NCBI GenBank assembly: GCA_011009095.1
Contig: VTPC01091228.1
Coordinates: 1-64,000, forward strand
Direction: 5' to 3'
From: Ignelater luminosus
Taxonomy: Eukaryota; Arthropoda; Insecta; Coleoptera; Elateridae
Length of the DNA: 64,000 bases
In this document: piece by piece, positions 47,702 to 57,921 of the stretch
How the letters are laid out: each line of letters begins with the position of its first letter
Numbering within the stretch: the stretch's first letter is position 1
Made by a program: the position numbers and the translations under genes
The notes under the pieces: model-generated
Told to the model about the DNA's origin: nothing
Database searches by the model: none
What the model saw: only the letters and a program-made list of their open reading frames with translations

Positions 47702-47736
47702 CTGTAGCGTCAGGGGGTACAAAGTATTCATGGATG
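47702..47736 (-). other. candidate host exon, 3' piece (interrupted by hAT)
   Basis: On - this continues, in frame and immediately, the reading frame from 50405-50270 once the hAT and one target copy are removed. It reads IHEYFVPPDAT after the shared Cys codon and ends at a donor-like ACAG/GTACCT (GT at 47701-47700) in phase 1. See the 50270-50405 entry. Confidence 0.35.
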
Positions 47737-47744
47737 CAGTAGAT
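47737..47744. repeat. 8-bp target-site duplication of the hAT, left copy
   Basis: CAGTAGAT, identical to 50270-50277. Confidence 0.9.
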
Positions 47745-47987
47745 CAGGGGTTCCCAACCTTTTTATATTTAAGAGCACATTCTAGAGTATCGGTCGAGCG
47801 GTGGGCACCATTTACTTTTTCAAGGTAAATTTGTAGTTGGACATCATCTGCAGACGTGATATTCACAAAACCACTTTAAACAAGTTTACATACCCAATCA
47901 TTATAGCTGTATGTCTGTCTTTTCCCTGCAGCTTCAAGTAAAATAAATGAATTTTTCCATTATGTCTGTGATAAAGCCTAAATCCAC

Positions 47988-48350
47988 TTACCAGCAAAAG
48001 TCAGTTAGTTCAACAAAATTCTGATTTTTGGTATTAAAATAATTTTTTATTTCTTCATTTAAATTTACAAATCTTGTAAAAACTTTGCCTTTACTGAGCC
48101 AACATACTTCAGTATGCAGAATGAAATCAGGATCTTTAGAATTTTCTAGTAGGGCCTTGAAAAGGCGATGTTGCAAAGCGACTGCTCGAATAAAGTTTAC
48201 TATTTTTGTAACTACTCTCATGACGTGTTCGAAGGGTAGTATTCTACCACACAAAGCTTCCTGGTGGATAATACAGTGATACGGCATAAAGTTTGGAAAC
48301 GATTTATCTTTTGTGAAAAGGGGAATAAATCTATTGATGTTGTGACGCTT
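47988..48350 (-). pseudogene. hAT transposase fragment, middle part
   Basis: Reads NINRFIPLFTKDKSFPNFMP, then YHCIIHQEALCGRIL, VVTKIVNFIRAVALQHRLFK and HTEVCWLSKGKVFTRFVNLN. These match the ZBED5/FAM200/SCAND3-type hAT transposases (HCIIHQEAL..., VVKIVNFIRA..., LLHTEVRWLSRGKVL). The conserved Arg of VRWLS has become Cys. The frame ends in a stop at 47988; the C-terminal dimerisation region is absent. The apparent N-terminal extension of the same frame (48351-48488) lies in inserted DNA and is not part of the protein. Confidence 0.85.
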
Positions 48351-48359
48351 TTTTTGGTC

Positions 48360-49362
48360 GGCGGACGTCACTGAAGGTGACGTCCCTGCTCCAGCCTCAG
48401 AATATGTGACGCGTTGTCTTACTGGTGCTCGGTCGGTCGGTGCTCGGACGCCAGATTTTGCCCTTGAGGCGGTCGGGCAAGGGCTCACCGGGCAGCTACG
48501 ATGGAGACCCGGTGACTCCAGAGATGAACGGCTAAAAGAGAAAGATCTGCGGTGCTAACAAATAAAAGGCACAATAAACCTAAACAATATTTATTAAGCA
48601 GAGCATCAGAATAAAGATAAATGTACATGCAGGAGTTAGAACCACAAAATTAAACAGAAAAATATTATTAATACCTCAGGCAGTGTGGCAACGGGGTCGG
48701 ATTTATGAAAAGTAGAGAGTGGGCGGATGGGACACAGCACCTTGACACCATATAGCGGGTCTGGGTATTCAATATCCCTAAGATATTCACTAGTCTGTGA
48801 AAAAGAGCTGATTCAATGCAACCACAACTACCTTTCGATGGTTAGACATTCCAATTTATACCCGTTCGGTTTCCCCACGCTAGCAATCTCTTGTAGCGGG
48901 AACGCTCTGCGTGGAAGCAAACGGTCTAGTGCGGGAATATACTGGAGTTTCACCCCACCCATAAAGCGATTAATAGTATTAGACTTAATTACATATAATT
49001 GATTCTAATGACTGAATTTTCGGACAAAATACAATTTATTATTCGGTCGGTTAAAGTAAAATGTTTAATCCCAAATTAAACCTGTTGCTGATAGAAATTA
49101 ATAAAATATAAAAGTACTAGCTGTTTCTAATACATAGTCGGTATTAAATCTTAATTCAGCTTATAACTCAAATATTAATATACGTATAATAAATGCAACA
49201 TAACAAATATTTGCAGGCACTATCAATCGGCACTACATGCGTGACCGGATAAGGCGGCCGGTGTATACAATGTACGGATAAACAAAAATAAATTTGCAAA
49301 CAAATTATAATTCTTATATAAACAGTCCTTTAATTTATAAGAGTCAAAGTAACTTCGTTACA
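48360..49362 (-). mobile_element. LTR-like insertion within the hAT
   Basis: The block separates two hAT transposase pieces that belong together. On - it starts TGTAACGAAGTTAC at 49362, a common insect LTR start. It has a TATA-like GGTATAAATT near 48860 and polyadenylation-like AATAAATATTG near 48590, about 270 bp apart as in an LTR R region. The end near 48360-48540 is GC-rich and has no clear CA terminus or matching short target duplication, so it may be a partial LTR plus leader or a deleted solo LTR. No gag or pol sequence was found. The identity is inference from LTR-like signals. Confidence 0.4.
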
Positions 49363-49384
49363 ATATTACCAATCCCTTTTTATA

Positions 49385-49740
49385 GATTTTCTCAGCTGTT
49401 GCTCGTCCTTTCATCGGTAATATTTTCAGCAGCTATTTTTTTACAGTAAAGTTACTAAATACCATTCTCACTACAACTGCTAAGTGTGCTGTGTCCGATA
49501 TATCTGCAGACTTGTATTATAGTGAGAACCAGTCACATATTTTCAAGTCATTTTTTAACTGAGTTTTTATGTCTTTTAAAATGGCATGTATTCTTCTTGT
49601 GACGGTGTTATCCGACAACTGTAAATCTTGTATTGCTGACTTAATCTAACATTTGTTAGAAAATCCATTAAATAAGCAAATCGGCGCCTTTCAGAAATGT
49701 TTCTTTTAACAAATCTCCATCCTGGAAAGGCTTTTTTTTT
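49385..49740 (-). pseudogene. hAT transposase fragment, N-terminal part
   Basis: Frame-shifted - strand translations give KPFQDGDLLKETFLKGADLL (family KPFTxGEFVKxCLxxAAxxL), then LSDNTVTRRIHAILKDIKTQ, KNDLKICDWFSL, ISDTAHLAVVVRMVFSNFTV and a MKGRATAEKIYKK stretch (family TTGEDIF). This precedes the fragment at 47988-48350 in the protein. Stops and frameshifts disable it. The BED zinc finger expected upstream is not visible. Confidence 0.75.
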
Positions 49741-49884
49741 ATTTGCGAGCATGTGAAAAATTTTGAAAGAAGGAAGAGTTGGATTTTTAGATTATACCGC
49801 AGGCCTAGTAAAAAATGACTGTTGGAAGGACCGAGTGGATTTTAGTTGATTTATTTTCTTCTTTCTTACTCTAGGTTTAAGTGG

Positions 49885-50035
49885 TACACTAACTGACAAA
49901 AAGCTGTCTTAAGTCCATTACGTGTTCTTGGTGATGTTTAGTTTCATTTAAATTTTCCATTCACTATTAGCTACCCCCACTACTCACGTTAATCGTTAAT
50001 ATTACATACAGTGGAGAGGTTTGGCCTGCACTGTC
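49885..50035. repeat. second copy of the 27-kb MITE family inside the hAT
   Basis: About 75 bp (49885-49960) match 27146-27222 with roughly ten differences. A degenerate right end (GAGGTTTGGCCTGCACTGT near 50015) resembles that MITE's right TIR. The left TIR is not recognisable. Confidence 0.6.
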
Positions 50036-50269
50036 ATACAATCTTTTTCTGGCTGTACACAATTTGTTAAAATGTTATAATAAAAATAAATAATTATCTT
50101 TAAACAAATACGCCTTTATTTCTTTAATTCTAATTAATTACTAAACAATAAAAAAATTCAAAAATTGTTACATAACATTTTATTGAAAACTTAATTTTTT
50201 TCATCGTGGTCGTACAGTGACGGTTGTCGGGCGCCATAGTGCCCGCGGACATAGGTTTGGGAACTCCTG

Positions 50270-50277
50270 CAGTAGAT
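50270..50277. repeat. 8-bp target-site duplication of the hAT, right copy
   Basis: CAGTAGAT, identical to 47737-47744. Confidence 0.9.
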
Positions 50278-50405
50278 GATCTTAAAAATGTCCAGGTACC
50301 TTTTCTTAGTTTGCCAATTTTCTTCCATAAAAGTTATTAACAGTTCTTTGATTTCAATATTAAAAACCTTCAATAATCTCTTATAAGACAATTTCGAAAA
50401 CTCTT
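50270..50405 (-). other. candidate host exon, 5' piece (interrupted by hAT)
   Basis: On - a strong polypyrimidine tract and acceptor (TTTTTATATTTTCTAG, AG at 50407-50406) open a frame: EFSKLSYKRLLKVFNIEIKE, LLITFMEENWQTKKRYLDIF, KIIYC. At 50270 the hAT begins. Joined to 47736-47702 the exon is 171 bp, open throughout, phase 1 at both ends, with a donor-like site at its end. The peptide was not recognised; it could be a host exon knocked out by the insertion or an exon of an older mobile element. Splice motifs and frame continuity are seen; function is unknown. Confidence 0.4.
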
Positions 50406-50407
50406 CT

Positions 50408-50952
50408 AGAAAATATAAAAAGAAATAGTAAACTACGCAGCATTAGGATGCATTATTTTTCCCAATCTTCGAAATCAAATATAGCAACCTATAAAGATGC
50501 TGAAAGGTTTTTCTCGTTACTTTTTAACAGCAAGAAACTGATAAAAGTCTTGCCCTTTTCATATATGACACCTTAAACCAATCTGTTTCACTAAGGAAGT
50601 GTGAAAGGTCAGAGTTGATTAATCTTTCAATAATTTTATTTATATTACATAGGTGAACCTTTGACAAAATATCTAACTTTTAGTAATAATAGCTGAAAAG
50701 CTATTTTAAATTGACCCTTAGCATCTTGCTGGTTAACCTACCGGTTTTATCGCATTATAATTTAAATTGTAGTTTAACTGAAGATTTTGTAAAACATGCA
50801 AACTGTCACTTTTCAATTTTTTTTGCTTGAAAAAAGGTCTAAATTATATAATAATACCTATAAGTAGGTGTTTGAACAGAAATTATTCAAAATACAAAAA
50901 AGGCTGACCCAGTATATCATAAAAAATTACAAAGAATTTTTGTTTAGTTTGC
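50408..50952. other. non-coding stretch
   Basis: AT-rich; nothing recognised. Confidence 0.35.
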
Positions 50953-51305
50953 GTGTTTTCAACAAGAGGTATAGGTATACTAACTGCAGCAAGATATGGC
51001 ACCGATAATTTGGAGGCGTTTGCTCTTAATGAAATTGAGCAAGAATATTTTATGAAGGATAAATCAACTGTTCACTACACTGCAGAAACACTTAAATTTA
51101 TAAGATTTATGATTTATAAGTGTTTTGATGACGACGAAATTAGTCGCAATGCAAAAATTTCTTGGCTTTCACGCTTGTGTGATTTGATACCGTGCGACTT
51201 CTTTTTGTGGTCTTTTCTAAGAAAAAAAGAATTATAGAAATTAACAATCTGACGTATGTTAGAAATGTAATACGAGGATTCGAACGTAGAGTGTGTTCTC
51301 AGCAT
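50953..51305 (+). pseudogene. mariner-like transposase C-terminal relic
   Basis: The 94-codon open frame aligns by motif with the C-terminal catalytic half of DD41D-like transposases. FMKDKSTVHYTAETL corresponds to the (Q)QDGATCHTSxETI block with the catalytic Asp retained as KD. DEISRNAKISW corresponds to the RVISRxGDxNW segment. SRLCDLIPCDFFLWSFLRKK corresponds to RSCDLTPCDFFLWGxVK. A further piece, NNLTYVRNVIRGFERRV, follows in another frame. This is an older relative of the element at 44.8-46.2 kb. The N-terminal half and TIRs are not visible. Confidence 0.65.
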
Positions 51306-53032
51306 TTATAAATTGTAATTTTCGAAATGACAATAAATTGAATTTTTGTTTTCTTAAAACAGTGTCTCTGTATGCATTTTTTAATTTACATATCATTTTA
51401 GATACGTTGTTAAAAACTAATTATGTACATACACGATTTGCTAAAGACCTTAAATGCAAAAGCCAGGACTGTAAGAAAACATCAATCTAAGACTACTTCG
51501 CTTCAAATTGTCTTAGAAAAATCTAAAGCAACTTGATGACTTTTTCATAGGAGCTCTTGTTAGTTTGTTCTTAACGTGCTACTTTTCCATTATACATTAT
51601 GCTGATCCTAGATTCATTGTTATTGATTTATATCTCTCGTCTGTTTTTTGCTTTCTTCGAGGATTCTTATATCCGCGCTGTCCATACGTCTTGATATATC
51701 TGTTTCGCATATTGGTAAAGTAACACATTTTTTATTTTTGCACATGACGTTTTAAAAATTTTAAATATTCATTTCCATTAATCCTCGGAAAATAAAATTT
51801 TCAGCCTTGAATTCTTAAAAGCAAGAGTGATTGATGTCATTCAAGCCCCTTTTCATTTCTAAATGTAAATAGTTAACAAGTACGTAAAGGGAAGCAGGTG
51901 GAAATCATTTTGACTTCTTTTATAATCAGAACGCCTTTGGGAAATTATGCAGAATAAATTAATTACGTATTATTTATGTATTTCTACTTGTCATTTTACC
52001 TATAGTATGAATTCTATGAATAATTTGTGTTTTGTAAGAATTTTAGGTTTTCTAAATAAAAGACGGTTTATGATTTTTTTTATCGTATCAAGCAATAACC
52101 AAGAACCTCTACATTTTTTCTTGTGTATTTTTTTGGAAAATTTATGTCCGGGGAGGAATAACCTTGCGTGAAAATAAAGCACTAATTGAATCATTTAGGA
52201 TTAAATTGCGTTTTAGATAACCTTGAATGATGTCACTTTTGTTTTATCTTTCCTTTTATGGAAATAAACGTAAAACGTGTGATAGGGAATAATGAGTACA
52301 CGACATGGAAACGTCGACGTCTTTCTAGGGGAGAAAACTGACAAAAGATTACGCTTTCCTTTATGAGGGAATTAGGTGGTAGATACAACATAATATTGCT
52401 TCTAATGACTGACACTCCGGAAAAGATTTAAAAGATTAATACTGACAGTGGAGGTTTCTTTATTATTTGTTCTGGTTTTATTATTATGTTTCTTGTTTTT
52501 TTCTCTGTTTCGTATAGCACGAGTTATTAATATTTATCAAAGACTTGTAATGTTAACCATAAATACGTAATCTTAATTGTTGTTGTTATGTAGAAAACTA
52601 ATACTACAACAATTCTAATTTATCAAAACGTTTTTGATTCTTTTTTTGTTCTGAAATCTTCCCAGTATTGAAGAAAACTTTCAAAACAAATCCCCTTAGA
52701 GATATTGATATTAATTTCCAAGGAGAATTTTAGTAGGTAACTTAGCAACTGTATTTTTGATTCTTTCGTGTATCCTTTTTGGTTCGCTTTCCTACATCCA
52801 TTTGTCGTAAAAGCGAAGCTCCTTACTACCTATTCCAATTGTTATTTCTCATTTGTTGATATCACAATGAAGACGCTTGTTCTATTGTTTTAATTTTAAC
52901 GTAGTTGTTTCCATTTAAACGCAATTTCAATTCAAACTACTGTGTAAGACTTTCTTTCATCCTTTTTATTTTTTCTTTCAATATGTTTCTTTATCTGTGT
53001 TAATTAGTATTAAAGCTAGTTTTTTCCTACTA
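51306..53032. other. non-coding stretch
   Basis: AT-rich with several short open frames, none with a known signature. Confidence 0.35.
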
Positions 53033-53535
53033 TACAGGGTGTTCCAACTGTCTGTAATTGGAGGCCTTTTTTGTAGGCGATATTTCAAAGTGTCGGATGA
53101 AAGAGAGATATTTTGCAAAAGACCACGACCACGGCTAACTACAGTGATTCAAAGGTGGTGGGAATTCGATTTTCTAATATACCTTATAAAAATTTAATCA
53201 AAAATCTCATCTCGATAGGACGTTTTGTTCCGGAGATATGCTGGAAAAACACATTCTTCTCTAAATGAGAAGAATTGAACTGCACCTACACCAAGATGTG
53301 TTTGTTGCGATAGGTGAATGTTTGGTATTTTTCACCATTTCCATTATCGAGAAAAAACTTTTACAATTGAATTTGTGCCAAGTTACCGTGACCTCCAGAG
53401 GCGAAATCGTTAAAGACAAAATTTATTTTACTGCTTACGTAGACATCTTTCTAAGTAGAACGAAACTCCTTTGGTGCTATTTTGATATCTCTGAGAAATG
53501 CAATGGCGGTCGTCTATGGATCAGAATTTGATCAA
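53033..53535. repeat. probable dispersed repeat fragment beginning TACAGGGTGTTCC
   Basis: Begins at TATACAGGGTGTTCCAACTG, a terminus type shared with the MITE at 23354 (ACAGGGTG). The block is more GC-balanced than its surroundings and carries purine/pyrimidine patterns typical of insect MITE interiors. No matching opposite end or target duplication was found. An 88-codon frame at 53265-53531 has no recognised domain. Confidence 0.35.
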
Positions 53536-53872
53536 GTGTGGATAAGCAGCTAGACTAGTGATCCCTAAAAGCAGCACCCCTATCCGCGGTCCCTTAATGC
53601 TGCGCAGTTGATCACAGTTCTCTACGACGTGATTATGGACATTGAGATCATTTCTGAAACGCACAATGTAAGTATTTTGAATAGGTATGTTCAGCAGAGT
53701 TTTGATTTTGTAATAGTGAAAATTCTTTTCTTTTTTAACTCCATATAACGAAAATATTCTGCTTTTAAATTTTAAATGATATTTACCGGTAGCGCAAAGC
53801 CTCTGAATTTCTAAAAAAAATATTTAAAAAAGCAATCATTCCATTGAAGCTATTTTAAGGTTATCAATAAGT

Positions 53873-55940
53873 TTGTATTATGGAAAACATAAAATAAAGA
53901 AGTGTTTGAGTCCTATAATAAAAAGAATGGTAAAGCGACCTGTATTTGGTGTACCAAAACAATTAACTTTAGACAGTCGTGTATTATCAATATACGAAGA
54001 TGTTATGAAACATTGTTTATGGCTTCAGTTTAACTTAAAATCTGACAACTCAAATGTCTCCGAGCTTCAATTTCAACGATTTCTGATACACGAATCGTAA
54101 AAATGACCAGAGACTATCATGACAAATGTCAAAATTTAAATAAGAGTATTAAGAGTAGAAAGCATAATCCCACATTCAATATAAAATTGCAAAATTTTAG
54201 GCAATCGGCAAAGAAACTTTTTGATGTAAGCTCCTGTAGGTGTAAAGACTTTTATTTGTGTAAATACACCAAAGTTTGTCGTGTACCAGAACAAGAACGC
54301 AACCTTCTCCAAGACCAAAGGGATAAAAGGATGGTGGCAATAAAACCAAAATATATGAAAACTTCAAAAAAAAAATGATGCGCAGCGCCGAAAGACGGGA
54401 AAAAGAATTATTAAGGAAGGAAGAATGTATTTTAAAACAAGAAATTGAGGTTTTGATGGCTGATTCGCCATTTGAAGAAGATAACCTACAAGTTATCGGT
54501 AAAATCCTGAATTTGACAATTAACTATCTACCTCAGTTAAGAAGCGGAACTGAAAAAAAAAACGAGCTCAAAGATTTCATCTACCTACACTTGCCCTGGT
54601 ACTTGAAAGAACAGGAATATCAGACAGAGCAGCAACTATTATTGCGAACGCCACTTTAGAAGACATGGGTTTTATCTTGATAATAATAAAAAGAAGGTAA
54701 TTGGCAGAATGGCCTTAAAAAGACAAAGAAAGAATTTGAAGAAGCACGAAGACAAGAGTTAATTTTAGAAGGCTTGTATTTCGACGGCAGAAAAATTAAC
54801 ACCATTAGAACTGAAGCAAAGGGAAAAAAAGCACATCGAAAAATCATTAACGAAGAGCATGTGGTCGTATATATATCGGTCATATTTTATTAGCATCTTC
54901 CTCTGCTAATAATATAGCCAATGAAATTTTGGCGTATTTTCAAAATAATTATACTGACATTTCAAATTTTCAGCTGATTGGGTGCGATGAAACTGCCGTA
55001 AATGCCGGACGTAAGTCTGGAGTCATCAAAATATTGAAAACAAAACTGAAAAAACTTTTACAGTGGATAATGTTTTACTACATGCAAATAAGCTTCCCTT
55101 CAGGCACTTATTTCAACAACTAGATGGGCAAACTACGGATCCTAAAGGATTCTCTGAGCCAATAGGATAACAACTTGAAAAATGTGAAAAAATGAAAATT
55201 ATAAATTATAAAAAAATTGAATCGTAGCTGCCACAAGTCAATTTTAAGAATTTAAGTACGGACCAGAAGTACTTGTTCGAAATTTGTCAAGCAGTATCAA
55301 GCGAAATATTTCCCGAAGACTTAGCAGAAAGGAACCCAGGAAAAGTTGCTCACTCTTGTTGGTTAACAACAGCAAACATAATTTTGCGTTTATATGTGTC
55401 CTGTAAAGCTCCTCCTCTAAATTTACAGGTTCTTGCCGAATATGTTATTAAAATTTATAGGCATATGTGGTTCAACATTAAAGTAAAACCTTCTTGCAAA
55501 GATGGATCTATTCATTTGTGGAAAGTGATTAAATGTTCCAGGTACCAATAAAAGTACAAAAACATCATTCATCCAGTCATTCAAAGGAATGGCTTTTTTG
55601 GCAATCATGAAAATATACTTTTGGCAATGACAACTGATTCCCGGCGACATATTAGAGAACTTGGGCTTAGGAGGATACTTACAGCTAGATCCAAACCTAA
55701 TAAAAGTGTTAGGACATTTGAAATTCCTCCCCTTAACTTTGAAGCCTCTGAGTATACAAACCGGAGAAACACCTAATTTTCCATATTTTTCTTGTCATAC
55801 TCAGGCAGTAGAAAGCTGCGTCAAGATTGTCACGGAAGCCGCGTCAGTTGTGTCTGGATCTGAAGCTAGAAATGGCTTTATTTTGGGGAGGTTGAAGTCT
55901 TGCAGTGTTATGTCAAAGTCGACCACTATAAACCCGTAGG
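53873..55940 (+). pseudogene. relic of an unnamed arthropod-repeated DDE-like transposase family
   Basis: Pieces appear in order across several frames. A helical N-terminus (LTLDSRVLSIYEDVMKHCLW) comes first. A Cys-rich block follows (FDVSSCRCKDFYLCKYTKVC, then VPEQERNLLQDQRDKRMVAI). Next is AAIIANATLEDMGFI, then IGCDETAVNAGRKSGVIKIL near 54973-55032 with a likely catalytic Asp, LLQWIM, and QLIFDICQAVSS-type sequence near 55260. HSCWLTTANIILRLYV lies near 55350-55400, followed by VIKIYRHMWFNIKVKPSC, IRELGLRRILTARSKP near 55650 and CHTQAVESCVKIVTEAASVV near 55797-55856. I recall this protein as multi-copy in arthropod and other invertebrate genomes, usually unnamed. Frameshifts and stops disable this copy. 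Ends are approximate. Confidence 0.6.
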
Positions 55941-57702
55941 TTAAATAGCTAATATAAGAAAGGGCTGGAGGGAGGATGGAAGTCGATACGCAGCCACTTC
56001 CTCGTGGTGACTTCTAGTATTTGCTTAATATAAGCTAATATGAGTTAAGAGTTGCGTGTTTTACTTCTCGTTACTTAGTATTTAAATTGTAAAACTTCAA
56101 GTTCCGTGCGGCACCGGAAAACAAATGAATTAACATAAAAGTTTTTTACTGGTAGCTTAGGCATCCAAAAAGAAAAACAAATTTTACTACTACACATCAA
56201 AACAAAAAATTTTTATTTTCACTATATGGTTAAGTTCCATCCTATTATGTATTCCTTTCGACTTGAGCTACAAATTCACCGTAAACAGTAAAGCAAAATA
56301 TCTTACCATTCATGAGACATGAATTAAAAGCCTCGAACAGTGTGAAAAAATCGTGTAACTCACATTACGAACTTTCAGCTCAATAAACCACCTAGTTTAC
56401 CTAATCTAGCAAAATAGACTACTTTGGTTAGATTTTCGTTAAGAAATTTTATTTCAGAACTTTCACACTTCATTTCGATTACCGTGTTATCTATATTTAT
56501 AGAATTGTTCTTGATTATCTTTAGTTTAATGAAGTTTAATAAAATTAACGTGTATCACATACTAATACTACTATCAAATCGAATTCTACATTAGATTCAA
56601 TTATGAAAAATGCAGATTAACAGGACTGTCTAGTTAAACTCAGTTGTTTAGAAAGACTGCATTCTCTGCCAATACAAAAGCCAAACTTAAAAAAATGTAA
56701 TTAGGTCAGTAATGGAGTAAGTAATTGGGTCATTCATATTCAACCTCTAAAATTAAAAAAGCACACAAAATTACAATGTGCTTCTTTATGGTTGAGATGT
56801 GATCCCAATCAAGAGCATCAGCACTGACGCCAAGAAAGTGACAGCTCTTATCAAGAGTCCCGCACTGCAAAACGTGAAACACGTCATGACTTTCTTACCT
56901 ACCTGCAATGACTTACGACGGTTTATATTAAACTTCACTCAAGTCTCACGACCTATAAAATAATGTGGATGTGGAGAACCAAGCAAAAAGTTGCACTTGG
57001 TGTGTTAAAAGGTCTATTGATCACCGCGTCGGGGAAACCCAAAGTAGCTCGATGCGTTAGGAGTCTATTCCACGGAAGGAATCCTGACGAACGGTCGGTA
57101 GAGTTTGCTACTTGGCTACTTACAGCACCTACAGCAATACCAAGCGTAAAGCCATTGCCGTAGTTTATGCAGTCAACAAGCTTCTTAAGTACATTAAAAG
57201 CTTAAAATTAACAGCCGCCACACCGCCACGTCGCAAGGGCTAGTTTGGTTAGGAGCGACGTAGTTAGCGGTCTTTGCACTACCGTCGCATTCGGGAAGTT
57301 ACGAATTGATCCCTGGGTAGACTGTTTTCTCTAGAGTTTTACAGTGATTCTCCTTAGTGACCAAGGAAAATATTGGAACATTACCAGCGCTTTTTCCATA
57401 TTGCACTTGCAGCCATCGCAAATGCCTCAGCTCTCATCATATTTCGTTCAACACGTAGTTACATTTCAAAACACCCAATTTACTTTATGTTACGGTCAAA
57501 CTTTTACAACTCTTAAACCGCAACATTGATTTGTTTGAATAACTAATGTCATTGAATTAAGCTAAGTGAAAGTCTTGCAGGTGACTCTGTCGTTGCAGAC
57601 TTTATAACCTTCATATCGATTAGTCACAGCACATAATTATCCTTTTGCAAATACTATGTATTGATTTATCAGAAATCAAGTTAGAAGTTGGTACGGTAAC
57701 CG
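55941..57702. other. unassigned stretch
   Basis: No recognised gene. 56940-57310 is GC-richer with a 66-codon frame (56963-57163) and CpG-containing sequence, possibly an old repeat; no motif supports a function. Confidence 0.35.
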
Positions 57703-57921
57703 TTGATTTTAGTAAGAAAACACTGGGTGACCTTAGGCAGCAACAATTGTCTTATGAAAAAGTTTCGAAAATCATATACTGCTGATTTTAAAACAGTTAC
57801 AGTGTATAAAGATGTTTTGGTTTTCTGTGGAAACATCATGTCAAATGGTGCAAGTCCAAAGAAGCTCAGAATGTTGTTTGGGAGGTTGAAAAGAAGAAGA
57901 TATACTGGAAGCGTACCCTGA
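57703..57921 (+). other. open frame with a faint Tigger/pogo-like helix-turn-helix start
   Basis: The frame contains MKKFRKSYTADFKTVTV, which resembles the RKSYTAxFKLxVV start of pogo/Tigger-type helix-turn-helix domains. A GN...ASPKKLRMLFGRLKRRR stretch sits where GNRxAARxFGVxExxVRxWRK would be expected. No catalytic domain follows. Similarity is weak and could be chance. Confidence 0.2.

Larger units (their letters stand above)
47745..50269 (-). mobile_element. 2525-bp hAT element (ZBED5/FAM200-like), disrupted
   Basis: Ends: CAGGGGTTCCCAACCTTTTT at 47745 and, on the other strand from 50269, CAGGAGTTCCCAAACCTATG, a typical hAT terminal repeat. Perfect 8-bp direct repeats (CAGTAGAT) flank both ends. 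Transposase pieces lie on - at about 49740-49385 and 48350-47988. The element carries at least two later insertions: an LTR-like block (about 48360-49362) and a MITE-related segment (about 49885-50035). The 8-bp duplications are still identical, so the insertion need not be very old even though the coding part is dead. Confidence 0.9.

Noticed and set aside
48351..48488. N-terminal extension of the hAT fragment frame
   Set aside because: This part falls in GC-rich inserted DNA and matches nothing in hAT proteins; the frame joins by chance.
56963..57163. 66-codon frame in a GC-richer patch
   Set aside because: No recognisable motif, no splice signals; insufficient to call a gene.
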